Of a stretch of DNA of 64,000 nt, positions 1 to 8,101 are shown piece after piece (the stretch's first letter is position 1; every line of letters begins with the position of its first letter). Below the pieces are notes generated by a model. That model had not been told where the DNA came from. It worked only from the letters and a program-made list of their open reading frames with translations, and did no database searches. Origin of the DNA: Microbacterium sp. LWS13-1.2 (GTDB lineage Bacteria > Actinomycetota > Actinomycetes > Actinomycetales > Microbacteriaceae); contig NZ_CP151632.1 of the NCBI RefSeq assembly GCF_040144835.1, positions 868,001 through 932,000 on the forward strand. Reading direction: 5' to 3'. The position numbers and the translations under genes are program-made.

Positions 1-1140
1 GGCGCACCCGACGACGCCGGCTTCCCGGACCCGCCGTACACGACGCTCGACACGACGCCGGTCAGCCGCGAGAAGCCGTACCTGTACGTCGACGACGACG
101 GTCGATACAGCGTGCGGGTGCCCGCGGCGCAGCACGAGTCGAGCGGCGTCACCTGGGCAGACGGCGAGACGGCAGGGCGCAGCATCCCGATCACCGACTT
201 CTACATCGCCACCCCGGCCGACTCGGTGAAGGACATCAACAACGCGCTCGCACGCGGCCAGCACCTGATCCTGACGCCGGGCGTGTACGACATCGCCCAG
301 ACGATCAAGGTCAAGCGCGCGAACACCGTCGTGCTCGGGCTCGGGCACGCGACCCTGACCGCGGTCGGCGGTGCGGTGCCGCTGGAGGTGAAGGATGCCG
401 ACGGCATCGTCGTCGCGGGCGTCACGATCGACGCGGGCACCGAGCTCTCGCCGGTGCTGCTGCGCGTGGGCGCCGCCGACAGCGACAAGGCGCTCGACCC
501 GGCGAACCCGATCACGCTCAGCGACGTGTACTTCCGCGTCGGCGGGCCCCACATCGGCAAGACGACCACAGCGCTCGAGGTGAACGCCGACGACGTGCTC
601 ATCGACCACACCTGGGTGTGGCGCGGCGACCACGGCGTCGAAGGCTTCACGAACGGAGTGAACGGCGACACCGACCGGTGGCAGACCAACACCGGCACCG
701 TCGGCGTGATCGTCAACGGCGACGATGTGACCGCGACCGGCCTGTTCGTCGAGCACTTCCAGACGTACAACACGGTCTGGAACGGCGAGAACGGCCGCGT
801 CGTGCTGTACCAGAACGAGCTGCCGTACGACCCGCCGACGCAGGCTGACTGGACGCAGCCGAACGGCACGCTCGGCTACCCCGGGTACAAGGTCGCCGAC
901 GACGTCACCACGCACCGCCTCGACGGCGCAGGCGTGTACGTCTTCAACCAGAACAACCCGTCGATCCTGACGGCCAACGGGTTCGAGGTGCCCGGGACGC
1001 CCGGCGTGCAGCTGCACCACATCATGACGGTGAACCTGTCGGCAGGCACGGTCCAGCACGTCGTGAACGGCGTGGGCGGGCAGGCCGACAACACGAACAC
1101 CGGCACGCCGCAGTTCGTGGTCGACTACCCGCTGCCGTAA
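1..1140 (+). CDS. Secreted right-handed beta-helix (pectate-lyase-like) protein, C-terminal part
   Basis: The reading frame is open from the first base, so the start lies outside the window; 379 codons remain before the TAA. The segment GQHLILTPGVYDI followed by repeated short strands of the kind VVVAGVTIDAG and DDVLIDHTWVWRG is typical of a parallel beta-helix as found in pectate-lyase-superfamily and GH55-like proteins. Actinobacterial relatives often have an N-terminal signal peptide and F5/8-type carbohydrate-binding domains, but that part is not in view here. The likely role is extracellular binding or cleavage of a polysaccharide; the substrate cannot be read from this part. A long hairpin follows the stop codon directly and probably terminates transcription. 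Confidence 0.75.
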   Translation, partial: GAPDDAGFPDPPYTTLDTTPVSREKPYLYVDDDGRYSVRVPAAQHESSGVTWADGETAGRSIPITDFYIATPADSVKDINNALARGQHLILTPGVYDIAQTIKVKRANTVVLGLGHATLTAVGGAVPLEVKDADGIVVAGVTIDAGTELSPVLLRVGAADSDKALDPANPITLSDVYFRVGGPHIGKTTTALEVNADDVLIDHTWVWRGDHGVEGFTNGVNGDTDRWQTNTGTVGVIVNGDDVTATGLFVEHFQTYNTVWNGENGRVVLYQNELPYDPPTQADWTQPNGTLGYPGYKVADDVTTHRLDGAGVYVFNQNNPSILTANGFEVPGTPGVQLHHIMTVNLSAGTVQHVVNGVGGQADNTNTGTPQFVVDYPLP

Positions 1141-1146
1141 CCCTCT

Positions 1147-1243
1147 CGGTCGTTGAGCGAGCGAAGCGAGACGAAACGCGGCAAGCGCCTCTCGCAAGCC
1201 CAGGGCGTTTCGTCTCGCTCGTTCCTCGCTCGCTCAACGACCG
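1147..1243. repeat. Long inverted repeat of the TTGAGCGAGCGAAGCGAGACGAAAC family (copy 1)
   Basis: The left arm (1147-1179) and right arm (1205-1243) are complementary except for a 6-nt bulge in the right arm, around a 25-nt loop. The arm core TTGAGCGAGCGAAGCGA recurs at 1825 and 1936. The hairpin follows the stop of the beta-helix gene and probably acts as a terminator, but its length and repetition suggest a dispersed palindromic repeat family. Confidence 0.8.
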
Positions 1244-1376
1244 GACGGATGCCTCGGCTCACGCGACACGCGGGGGCCGGGGCATCCGTCATCCCTTTGC
1301 GGCGCGGTGGTTCGGATCTACCATTCGAGCAACCGCCCACGCAGAGTCGCGCGGGCCCTCGGGCAAGGAGAACGCC

Positions 1377-1778
1377 ATGACCGATCCGCAAGAGCAGAGC
1401 TGGACCGGATGGGTGGTGTTCGCCGGGATCGTCATGATCATCGCGGGAGCGTTCGACGCCCTCCTGGGACTGACGGCGATCCTGCTGCCTTCGAACGAGT
1501 ATCTGTTCCTCACGGATGAAGCAGTGATCCTGCTCGACGCGGCGGGCTGGGGCTGGTGGCATCTGATCATCGGCGCCGCCATCGTCGTGGTCGGCATCTT
1601 CGTGCTGCGGGGCGCCACCTGGGCGCGCATCGTCGGTGTCGTCCTGGTGTCGATCAACGCGATCAGCCAGATGGGACTCCTCGCCGTGCAGCCCCTGTGG
1701 TCCCTCATCATGATCCTGCTCGACATCATCGTGATCTACGCGCTGATCGTCCACGGCCGGGAGCTGAAGCGCACCTGA
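1377..1778 (+). CDS. DUF7144-family small membrane protein
   Basis: A 133-residue protein with four predicted transmembrane helices: about residues 11-36, 55-74, 79-99 and 104-125. Helix one begins WTGWVVFAGIVMIIAG, a hallmark of the actinobacterial DUF7144 membrane family; a conserved WGWWHL stretch precedes helix two. The ATG follows an AAGGAG ribosome site at good spacing. No function is known for the family. It is a single gene between two hairpin repeats, with no operon partner. Confidence 0.85.
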   Translation: MTDPQEQSWTGWVVFAGIVMIIAGAFDALLGLTAILLPSNEYLFLTDEAVILLDAAGWGWWHLIIGAAIVVVGIFVLRGATWARIVGVVLVSINAISQMGLLAVQPLWSLIMILLDIIVIYALIVHGRELKRT

Positions 1779-1824
1779 CACGCGGAGAAGTCGGAGCGCG
1801 AACGGATGCCTGTCACGTGCCGAT

Positions 1825-1915
1825 GTTGAGCGAGCGAAGCGACGAAACACGCCCGCCCCCTTCGCGGACACTCGAGGCGTTTCGTCTCGCTCGTTCCTCG
1901 CTCGCTCAACGACCG
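1825..1915. repeat. Long inverted repeat, copy 2 of the TTGAGCGAGCGAAGCGA family
   Basis: The left arm at 1825-1848 pairs with the right arm at 1877-1915. The right arm is identical to that of copy 1 at 1205-1243 over its full 39 nt, including the CGTTCCT bulge. It lies just after the DUF7144 gene and probably terminates it. Confidence 0.75.
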
Positions 1916-1935
1916 CAACTCATGCACGCACCCTG

Positions 1936-1966
1936 TCGTTGAGCGAGCGAAGCGAGACGAAACGCC
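1936..1966. repeat. Single arm of the TTGAGCGAGCGAAGCGA repeat (copy 3)
   Basis: This 31-nt stretch matches the left arm of copy 1 almost base for base. No facing right arm follows it, but it can pair with the right arm of copy 2 just upstream at 1877-1915. It abuts the 3' end of the minus-strand aldo/keto reductase gene, so the three arms together form a bidirectional termination zone. Confidence 0.7.
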
Positions 1967-1972
1967 CCGAGG

Positions 1973-2980
1973 TCACCAGAGCGGGTGGATGGCGTCCCGC
2001 AGATCGCGGTCGTAGACCTCGTGCACGACACGGTCGAACGCGGCGACGTCGAACCCGGTCTCCTGCTGCGCACCGTCGAGGAGGGCTGCGGCATCCGCGT
2101 TGGATGACGCCTGGCGCACGTTGCGGGCGCCAGGGATGACGCTGGTGACGCCGGGCCGCGAGGCGATCCACGCGAGGGTCGCGGCGGGGAGCGTCACTCC
2201 ATCGGGCAGGGCCCCCGCGAGCTCGGCGGTCGCCTGGACGCCGGTCTCGAACTCGACGCCCGAGAACGTCTCGCCCCGGTCGAACGCTTCGCCGTGGCGG
2301 TTGTACGTGCGATGGTCGTCGGCGGCGAACGTCGTGTCTGCCGTGTACTTCCCGGAAAGCAGTCCCGACGCGAGCGGCACACGGGCGAAGACGGCGACGC
2401 CCGTCGCCTCGGCCGCCGGCAGCACCTCGTCGAGCGGCTTGAGCCGGAACGGGTTGAAGATGATCTGCACGTTGGTCACGTTCGGCCGTGCGATGGCGGC
2501 GAGCGCCTGTGCGCACGTCTCGACGGACACGCCGTACGCGGCGATCGCTCCGGCGGCGACGAGGTCGTCGAGGGCGTCGTAGGTGGCGTCGTCCTCGATC
2601 ACCGCGGTCGGCGGGCAGTGCAACTGCACGAGATCGAGCGTGTCGACACTCAGATTGCGGCGGGACCTTTCCGTCCACGCGCGGAAGTTCTCGGGCGTGT
2701 AGTTCTCGGGCTCCTGCGCCAGGCGCCGGCCCATCTTGGTGGCGACGGTGATGCCATGGCCGGGCCGGGCGGCGAGGAAGCGCCCGATGATCGACTCGCT
2801 GCGGCCGTCGCCATACACATCGGCGGTGTCGAAGAGGGCGACGCCGTTGTCGACAGATGCCGCGAGCACGGCCGTCGCATCCTCCTCCGAGACGGCGCCC
2901 CAGTCGGCGCCCAGCTGCCAGGTGCCGAGTCCGATCGCCGAGACCGAGCGTCCGGTGCGGCCGAGAGCGCGCTGCTGCAT
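1973..2980 (-). CDS. Aldo/keto reductase
   Basis: A 335-residue NAD(P)H-dependent oxidoreductase with the AKR TIM-barrel fold. Near the start it has RALGRTGRSVSAIGLGTWQLG, then DTADVYGDGRSE, which carries the catalytic Asp and Tyr, followed by VATKMGRR with the catalytic Lys. VDTLDLVQLHCPP and the C-terminal SVIPGARN cofactor-binding segment are also present. I chose the ATG at 2980 because a GGAGG site lies 7 nt upstream; an ATG 13 codons earlier lacks one. The substrate is not predictable. The gene is divergent from the FUSC-like gene across about 110 bp. Confidence 0.9.
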   Translation of the reverse strand: MQQRALGRTGRSVSAIGLGTWQLGADWGAVSEEDATAVLAASVDNGVALFDTADVYGDGRSESIIGRFLAARPGHGITVATKMGRRLAQEPENYTPENFRAWTERSRRNLSVDTLDLVQLHCPPTAVIEDDATYDALDDLVAAGAIAAYGVSVETCAQALAAIARPNVTNVQIIFNPFRLKPLDEVLPAAEATGVAVFARVPLASGLLSGKYTADTTFAADDHRTYNRHGEAFDRGETFSGVEFETGVQATAELAGALPDGVTLPAATLAWIASRPGVTSVIPGARNVRQASSNADAAALLDGAQQETGFDVAAFDRVVHEVYDRDLRDAIHPLW

Positions 2981-3091
2981 GAGGATCCTCCGGATCGAAC
3001 GATGGGTGGTTCCCAGCATCCCACGTGGCGCGGCGTCGAGGGCCCCCTCTTCGATCGGCTACCGGCGGACCCCGGCGCACGCAAGCCCGGT

Positions 3092-4231
3092 GTGCACGGC
3101 ACGTCGAGCGAGTACGTTTGCCTGCGACCGACGGGGAGGGAGGTCGCCATCGCCGAGCACACCCGGCCGTTGCGCCGCGCCGTCTCGTACACCGCGCGCC
3201 TCGCCGATCAGCCGCGCCTGCTGCTGGCGATCAAGACCTCGCTGGCGGCAGTGCTGGCGTGGTATCTGGCGCCGCTCATCCCGTTCACCGAGGACCAGTA
3301 CTCCTACTACGCCCCGCTCGGCGCGCTCGTCACCATGCACCCGACCATCGCCCGTTCCGCTCAGGTGGGCGGGCAGGTGCTGATGGGACTCGCGCTGGGC
3401 ATCGCCCTCAGCCTCTGCGGCATCGCCGCCCTCCGGCTGGGGGTGCCCGGCGGTGTGGTGCTGGGAGTGGTCATCGGCGTCGGCGTGCTGCTCGGCGGGT
3501 GGCGGCTGCTCGGCGCCGGCGGCGACTGGGTCGCTCTCGCGGCGCTCTTCGTGCTGCTCGCCGCCGGCGGCGATCCCGAGGGCTTCTCGATCTCGTACCT
3601 CGGCACGACGGCGTTCGGCGTGGTGGTGGGCATCGCGGTCAACCTCATCATCGTCCCTCCCCTGTACCTCCGCCGTGCGAGCGAGCGGCTGTCGGCGCTG
3701 CGCGACGCCGTCACGGGTGTGTTGCGAGACGCTGCGGACGCCGTTGCCGACGATCAGCTGGATCCCGAGCGCTTCCGTGCGGCGCTGGACGACCTCGGTG
3801 AGACGCGGTCGGCGGTCACCGAGGTCGTCGATGAAGCCGACGAGAGCGCCCGCGCGAATCCGCGCCGCCGGCGTCACCAGGAGGAGCGAGAGGAGAACGC
3901 CCGCCGCATGGCCGCGCTCGAGCGCACGGCGTTCCTCACCCGCGAGCTCATCGACCTGCTGGTCGAGCTGGAGGCGTCCGACGACGTCGCGCTGACCGGT
4001 GCCGTTCGCGAGCGCCTCGCCCACGCGATCCGGCAATCCGCCGACCTGATCGCCACCCCTCTCGGCGACCCCGCGGTGTCCGACCGGTTCCGGGGCGCGA
4101 GCGAGGCCCTCGCCGACTATCAGAGCGCGCTGGGCGCCCCGGAGCCGGGAGGCCGGGCGGAGATGGCCGCGGGTGCGGCGGTCGAACTGTGCCTGCGCCG
4201 CATCATCGACGTCACTCGACCGTTCGTCTGA
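3092..4231 (+). CDS. FUSC-like (aromatic acid exporter type) membrane protein
   Basis: About 360-380 residues. The N-terminal half has six hydrophobic segments, beginning LLLAIKTSLAAVLAWYLAP and including GGVVLGVVIGVGVLLGG and a segment ending VNLIIVPPLYLRR; the C-terminal half is a charged, helical cytoplasmic domain. This is the FUSC/ArAE arrangement seen in exporters of aromatic acids, but the substrate here is unknown. The start is uncertain. GTG at 3092 and TTG at 3170 are in frame; the only strong ribosome site (GGGAGGGAGG, 3134-3143) sits 5 nt before an in-frame ATC at 3149. An open frame extends far upstream but overlaps the divergent aldo/keto reductase and is not believed. Confidence 0.8.
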   Translation: MHGTSSEYVCLRPTGREVAIAEHTRPLRRAVSYTARLADQPRLLLAIKTSLAAVLAWYLAPLIPFTEDQYSYYAPLGALVTMHPTIARSAQVGGQVLMGLALGIALSLCGIAALRLGVPGGVVLGVVIGVGVLLGGWRLLGAGGDWVALAALFVLLAAGGDPEGFSISYLGTTAFGVVVGIAVNLIIVPPLYLRRASERLSALRDAVTGVLRDAADAVADDQLDPERFRAALDDLGETRSAVTEVVDEADESARANPRRRRHQEEREENARRMAALERTAFLTRELIDLLVELEASDDVALTGAVRERLAHAIRQSADLIATPLGDPAVSDRFRGASEALADYQSALGAPEPGGRAEMAAGAAVELCLRRIIDVTRPFV

Positions 4232-4274
4232 TCGGCTCCCCCTTTGCGTCCCCGGGACTCCCGGAGCGTTCCGC

Positions 4275-5261
4275 TCAGGGGTTGACGATCACGGGCGTTC
4301 CGAGCGGCAGGGCCGAGAGCTTCGTGATCGCCGTCGGATCGACGCGGAGGCATCCGTTCGAGATCGGCCCCGAACGGTCGTCGTGGTAGTGGAAGGCCGT
4401 GACCGCGACATCCGCTCCCCCGAAGCCGTCGAGCGTCGGCGACTGCACCGACAGGTACACGATCGGGTGTCCACGCGTGTACCCGTACTCGGGCACGACG
4501 CGCGTCGTCATGATGAACGCGCGCCCCATCGGCGTAGGGGTGCGATCCGTGCCCCAGGCGAAGTCCGTCGCGACCCGCTCGGCCACTCCGCCGCGGACGA
4601 TGTCGACCGTGCGGCCCGAGATGCTCACCACGACGCTCGTGTCGCTCGGCGCCACCTCGACGTCGCTCTTGCGCAGCCAGCCGGCGACCTGGGCGGGGCT
4701 GCCCTGCGACGGCACCGCCTGGCGCCCGGTCAGCAGCACCTTCACCCAGTGCTCCTGCTCCTCGACGACCGGTACAGCGGTGCCGTCGTACGGGAACTCG
4801 TGCGGCAGGTACGCGACCGGCTGCGCGGTCGGGTCGGCCCACACGGGCGCACCGACCCCGAGCGCGACCGCGCGCAGGGGCAGCGGAGCGGTGAACGCCG
4901 CGTCGTCGACGGCCAGCCCGGGGATGACGGCGAAGACGTTCACCTGCGGCAGGGTCGTCACGTCGTACCCCGCCGTATTCGCCGGGAAGCCGGCGGGCGT
5001 CGGTATCGGCGTCGGTGTGGGCGTCGGGCTGGGTTGCGTGGTCGCCGCGCGGGTCGGCGAGGGCGACGGCGGAGCGGATGCCTCGGTGACGGGCGGCTGC
5101 AGCAGCCACGCCGCCGCCAGCCCGCCGGCGACGACCACTGCGGCGAGCGCCACGAGCAGCCAGACGCGCAGCGGGCGGCGCGCCGCGGTCGGCGTCGGCG
5201 GCTGTGCGTCCGGCACGGTGGGCTCGACCGCAGCCGGGCCGTCTGTCTCGGCATCCCCCAT
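4275..5261 (-). CDS. L,D-transpeptidase (YkuD domain), membrane-anchored
   Basis: A 328-residue cell-wall enzyme. Residues 1-30 are a Pro/Ala-rich cytoplasmic tail, then one transmembrane helix (about 31-52, LRVWLLVALAAVVVAGG), then a Pro/Thr/Ser-rich extracellular linker (about 55-95). A central domain is followed by the YkuD catalytic domain (about 205-328). The active-site block reads FHYHDD...ISNGCLRVD, giving the expected His and nucleophilic Cys in the SxGCxR motif. The family forms 3-3 peptidoglycan cross-links or links proteins to peptidoglycan. The gene converges with the FUSC-like gene. Confidence 0.9.
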   Translation of the reverse strand: MGDAETDGPAAVEPTVPDAQPPTPTAARRPLRVWLLVALAAVVVAGGLAAAWLLQPPVTEASAPPSPSPTRAATTQPSPTPTPTPIPTPAGFPANTAGYDVTTLPQVNVFAVIPGLAVDDAAFTAPLPLRAVALGVGAPVWADPTAQPVAYLPHEFPYDGTAVPVVEEQEHWVKVLLTGRQAVPSQGSPAQVAGWLRKSDVEVAPSDTSVVVSISGRTVDIVRGGVAERVATDFAWGTDRTPTPMGRAFIMTTRVVPEYGYTRGHPIVYLSVQSPTLDGFGGADVAVTAFHYHDDRSGPISNGCLRVDPTAITKLSALPLGTPVIVNP

Positions 5262-5311
5262 CCCCCCATGGTCTGTTGCGAGGACGGATGCCGCAACTCC
5301 ACGCCGATGAC

Positions 5312-5317
5312 TAGCCT
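5312..5317 (+). promoter_or_regulatory. -10 element TAGCCT of a leaderless promoter
   Basis: The hexamer TAGCCT lies exactly 6 nt upstream of the GTG start at 5324 and no Shine-Dalgarno sequence intervenes, so transcription should begin at or next to the start codon. The same spacing occurs at three other genes in this window. Confidence 0.5.
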
Positions 5318-5323
5318 GGGCCG

Positions 5324-6082
5324 GTGAGCAGTGACGGCCAAGATCAGCAGCAGGCGCCGGACCGTCGCGAGGCCGACCGGGCGATCCGCGTCCTCGGCAT
5401 CATCGGCGCAGGACGCGTCGCTCAGGTGCTCGCACGCCTCGCCGTCACTGCCGGGTACGAGGTGCTCGTCGCCGGGTCGGGCGATCCGTCTCGGATCGCC
5501 GCCACCCTTGCCACCGCGGCTCCGGGCGCGGTCCCCGCCGCCGGATCCGTCGTCGCACGAGACGCCGACGCGGTCATCCTCGCGCTGCCGCTCCCCCAGC
5601 ACCGCACCCTTCCGGTCGATGCGCTGGACGGCGCCCTCGTCATCGACGCCATGAACTACTGGTGGGAGGTCGACGGGCTGCGGGCCGACTTCGGCGACCT
5701 GCGCACGTCGACCAGCGAGACCGTGCAGCGTTTCCTTCCGGGCTCACGGGTGGTCAAGGCCTTCAACCACATGGGCTACCGCGACCTCGACGAAGAGGCC
5801 CGGCCCACCGGCACTCCTGGGCGCAAGGCGATCGCCGTCGCCGGCGACGACGCCGACGACGTGGCGCTCGTGGCCCGGCTCGTCGACGATCTCGGATTCG
5901 ACCCGGTGGTCGCCGGTCCCCTTGCCGCGGGCATCATGCTCGAGCCGGGCGCCGAGGCGTTCGGCGCCGACGTCGACGGCGCCGAGCTGCGTGCGATGCT
6001 CGACCGGTTCCCCGCCTCTCAGCGCGGGATCGTCGTCGCCCGCGCCCGGGCCGCGGACACGCAAGCGGATGCCGGCGCCTGA
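5324..6082 (+). CDS. NAD(P)-binding, F420-reductase-like oxidoreductase
   Basis: A 252-residue single Rossmann-fold protein. The dinucleotide-binding glycine motif GIIGAGRVAQVLARLA is at about residues 25-40, and VLVAGSGDPSRI follows the second strand. DAVILALPLPQHR and the conserved VIDAMNYW and VVKAFNHMGYRDL segments are those of the PF03807 (F420_oxidored) group, which includes NADPH:F420 oxidoreductases and related uncharacterised reductases. The physiological substrate is unknown. The gene appears to be leaderless and starts at GTG. Confidence 0.85.
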   Translation: MSSDGQDQQQAPDRREADRAIRVLGIIGAGRVAQVLARLAVTAGYEVLVAGSGDPSRIAATLATAAPGAVPAAGSVVARDADAVILALPLPQHRTLPVDALDGALVIDAMNYWWEVDGLRADFGDLRTSTSETVQRFLPGSRVVKAFNHMGYRDLDEEARPTGTPGRKAIAVAGDDADDVALVARLVDDLGFDPVVAGPLAAGIMLEPGAEAFGADVDGAELRAMLDRFPASQRGIVVARARAADTQADAGA

Positions 6083-6134
6083 GGTCGCAGCATCCGTCCC
6101 GTTGCATCGTGAGGGGCGGGCACGCCGACGTCCG

Positions 6135-6566
6135 TCAGCGCGCGGCTCGGGTGCGGGAGCGGACGACGGCGTCGAGCGCGGTGACCACCGCGATGGTCGC
6201 GATGTACACGACGAGGTCGCGCGTGTCGAAGACCGTGCCCAGCAGGAGCATCGCAGGGGGGAACTCGGCGCCCCACGCGAGCGGCAGGCCGGTGAGCTGG
6301 AACAGCTCGACGCCGACGCACCAGAGCATCGCAATGCCGCCCACGGCGAGCGCGGGCGCCCGGGGAGCGATCAGCACGACCGCGAGGTAGGCGGCGACGG
6401 CGTACAGCGCGTCTCCGGCGATATCAGTCGCGCTGCTGTCGGGCAGCGCCGCGTGGACGACCAGCCCTGCTCCGATGGTGAGGACCAGCAGCACCGCCGC
6501 GAGCACGCGCCGGCGGGTGCCCGGCCGCGCTCGCGACACCGTGGCCGCGTCGCGAGTGAAACCCAT
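6135..6566 (-). CDS. DUF2809-family membrane protein
   Basis: A 143-residue polytopic membrane protein with about four transmembrane helices. It carries the conserved stretch GDALYAVAAYLAVVLIAP and, later, CVGVELFQLTGLP and GTVFDTRDLVVY, characteristic of DUF2809 proteins, whose function is unknown. The ATG at 6566 is chosen because the frame upstream of it overlaps the next gene and has no membrane-protein character. It lies downstream of the 6623-7039 gene with a 56-nt gap. Confidence 0.8.
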   Translation of the reverse strand: MGFTRDAATVSRARPGTRRRVLAAVLLVLTIGAGLVVHAALPDSSATDIAGDALYAVAAYLAVVLIAPRAPALAVGGIAMLWCVGVELFQLTGLPLAWGAEFPPAMLLLGTVFDTRDLVVYIATIAVVTALDAVVRSRTRAAR

Positions 6567-6622
6567 GCGCCCAGTCTCGCGCACCGGGGCCGCGCGGCTG
6601 TCCCGCGCAGCCCCGGTCCGGC

Positions 6623-7039
6623 TCAGAGCGCTCGCCGCTCCTCGAGGTGGAAGTCGTTCGAGCGCGACCCGTCGGGGCGCGTGGTGTCCTGGTAGACGAA
6701 CTGGTCGCCGCGCTCGTCGAAGGCCGCGAACCACTCGTCCCAGGTGACCGCCCGCAGGTCTTCGAGGTCGTTGCCGAAGTCGAAGTCCAGACGGAGCTCT
6801 CCGACGATGCCGTCGCCTTCGGAGCCTCCGACCGTCGCCGGTGTGGCGTGACGGTCCTCGGCCCACCTGCGGATCACCTCGTGATCCGTCGTGGCGTTGT
6901 ACTCGTGGGCCTCCGCCGCCGCGCCCGGCATCGCACCTGGCGTCACACCTGTGGTCGCGTCTGCCGTCGCGCCGGTCATCGCGTCGCCGGCGCCTGTCGT
7001 CTGCTCCGGGTTCCGCGCATCATCTGCATAGCCGCTCAT
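6623..7039 (-). CDS. Small acidic stress-type protein of unknown function
   Basis: A 138-residue protein with two parts. Residues 1-45 are a low-complexity, Thr/Ala/Gly-rich region with near-repeats (TGATADATTGVTPG). Residues 46-138 form a compact acidic domain beginning HEVIRRWAEDRHATPATV and ending DERGDQFVYQD. This domain occurs widely in bacteria as a short hypothetical protein, sometimes misnamed branching enzyme; no activity is established. The ATG at 7039 follows a GGAGGA site at 6 nt. The linker repeats may be prone to length change. Confidence 0.75.
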   Translation of the reverse strand: MSGYADDARNPEQTTGAGDAMTGATADATTGVTPGAMPGAAAEAHEYNATTDHEVIRRWAEDRHATPATVGGSEGDGIVGELRLDFDFGNDLEDLRAVTWDEWFAAFDERGDQFVYQDTTRPDGSRSNDFHLEERRAL

Positions 7040-7120
7040 GGCGTCCTCCTCTGCATCTGTTTCCACCCTGCGGCGTGCGGGGCGGACCGTGCAGGGGGTT
7101 GCAGACGGGGTGCGAGCGCG

Positions 7121-8101
7121 CTAGCCCTGTTCTCCGCCGGTCCGCGCGGCGCCGATCCGGGCGGCCATCAACGTGACGAGCTCGTAGACGACATGACTCG
7201 CCGCGATGCCGGTCAGCTGCGCGTGGTCGTACGCCGGCGACACCTCGACCACGTCGGCGCCCACGATGTCGAGGTCGCTCAGGGCACGCAGCATCCGGAG
7301 CAGCTCCCGGCTCGTCATGCCGCCGGCCTCGGGTGTTCCGGTGCCGGGGGCGTGCGCGGGGTCGAGCACATCGATGTCGATCGAGATGTAAAGCGGCCGG
7401 TCGCCCACGCGGCGCCGCACCCGCTCGATCGCCGCCTCGATGCCACGTTCCTCGATGTCGACGCTCGAGACGATCGAGAACCCGAGCCGCTCGTCGTCGT
7501 CGAGATCCTGCTTCGAGTACAGCGGCCCGCGCGTGCCGACATGGCAGCTGGCCGTGAGGTCGATCAGCCCCTCCTCGCTCGCGCGCCGGAAGGGTGTGCC
7601 GTGCGTGATGGGCGCGCCGAAGTAGGTGTCCCACGTGTCCAGGTGCGCATCGAAGTGCAGCACCGCGACGGGCCCGTGCTTCCGGTTCACGGCCCGCAGG
7701 AGCGGCAGGGCGATCGTGTGATCGCCGCCCACCGTGACGATGCGCTCGACCCGGGAGCCCAGGTCGAGGGCGGCCTGCTCGATCTCGGCGACCGCCGCAC
7801 CGATGTCGAACGGATTCGCCGGGATGTCGCCGGCGTCGACGACCTGCGCCTCGGCGAACGGCGACACGTCCTGCGCCGGGTTGTAGGGCCGCAGCAGCCG
7901 TGACGACTCGCGGACGTGCGACGGGCCGAAGCGCGCGCCGGGGCGGTAGCTGACGCCGGTGTCGAACGGGATGCCGACGATCGCGATGTCGGCGCGCGGC
8001 ACGTCTTCGATGCGCGACAGTCGCGCGAACGTCGCGATGCCGGCGTAGCGGGGGTGGACGGACGCGTCGACGGGGCCGACGGGCTCGTGGTGCTCGGTCA
8101 T
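7121..8101 (-). CDS. speB: Agmatinase-family ureohydrolase
   Basis: A 326-residue member of the arginase/agmatinase superfamily, binuclear Mn enzymes that hydrolyse guanidino compounds to urea and an amine. The metal-binding motifs are intact: GGDHT (about residue 130), DAHLDTWD (about 154) and [19 protein letters not shown] (about 240). The last is the agmatinase/guanidinobutyrase pattern rather than the arginase one. It is the last gene of a four-gene operon and its ATG overlaps the stop of the ThDP enzyme gene by 4 bp. Given that partner, guanidinobutyrate or a related guanidino acid is as likely a substrate as agmatine. Confidence 0.9.
   Translation of the reverse strand: MTEHHEPVGPVDASVHPRYAGIATFARLSRIEDVPRADIAIVGIPFDTGVSYRPGARFGPSHVRESSRLLRPYNPAQDVSPFAEAQVVDAGDIPANPFDIGAAVAEIEQAALDLGSRVERIVTVGGDHTIALPLLRAVNRKHGPVAVLHFDAHLDTWDTYFGAPITHGTPFRRASEEGLIDLTASCHVGTRGPLYSKQDLDDDERLGFSIVSSVDIEERGIEAAIERVRRRVGDRPLYISIDIDVLDPAHAPGTGTPEAGGMTSRELLRMLRALSDLDIVGADVVEVSPAYDHAQLTGIAASHVVYELVTLMAARIGAARTGGEQG

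Noticed and set aside
2294..3091. Upstream extension of the FUSC-like protein
   Set aside because: It is antisense to the aldo/keto reductase and lacks protein character.
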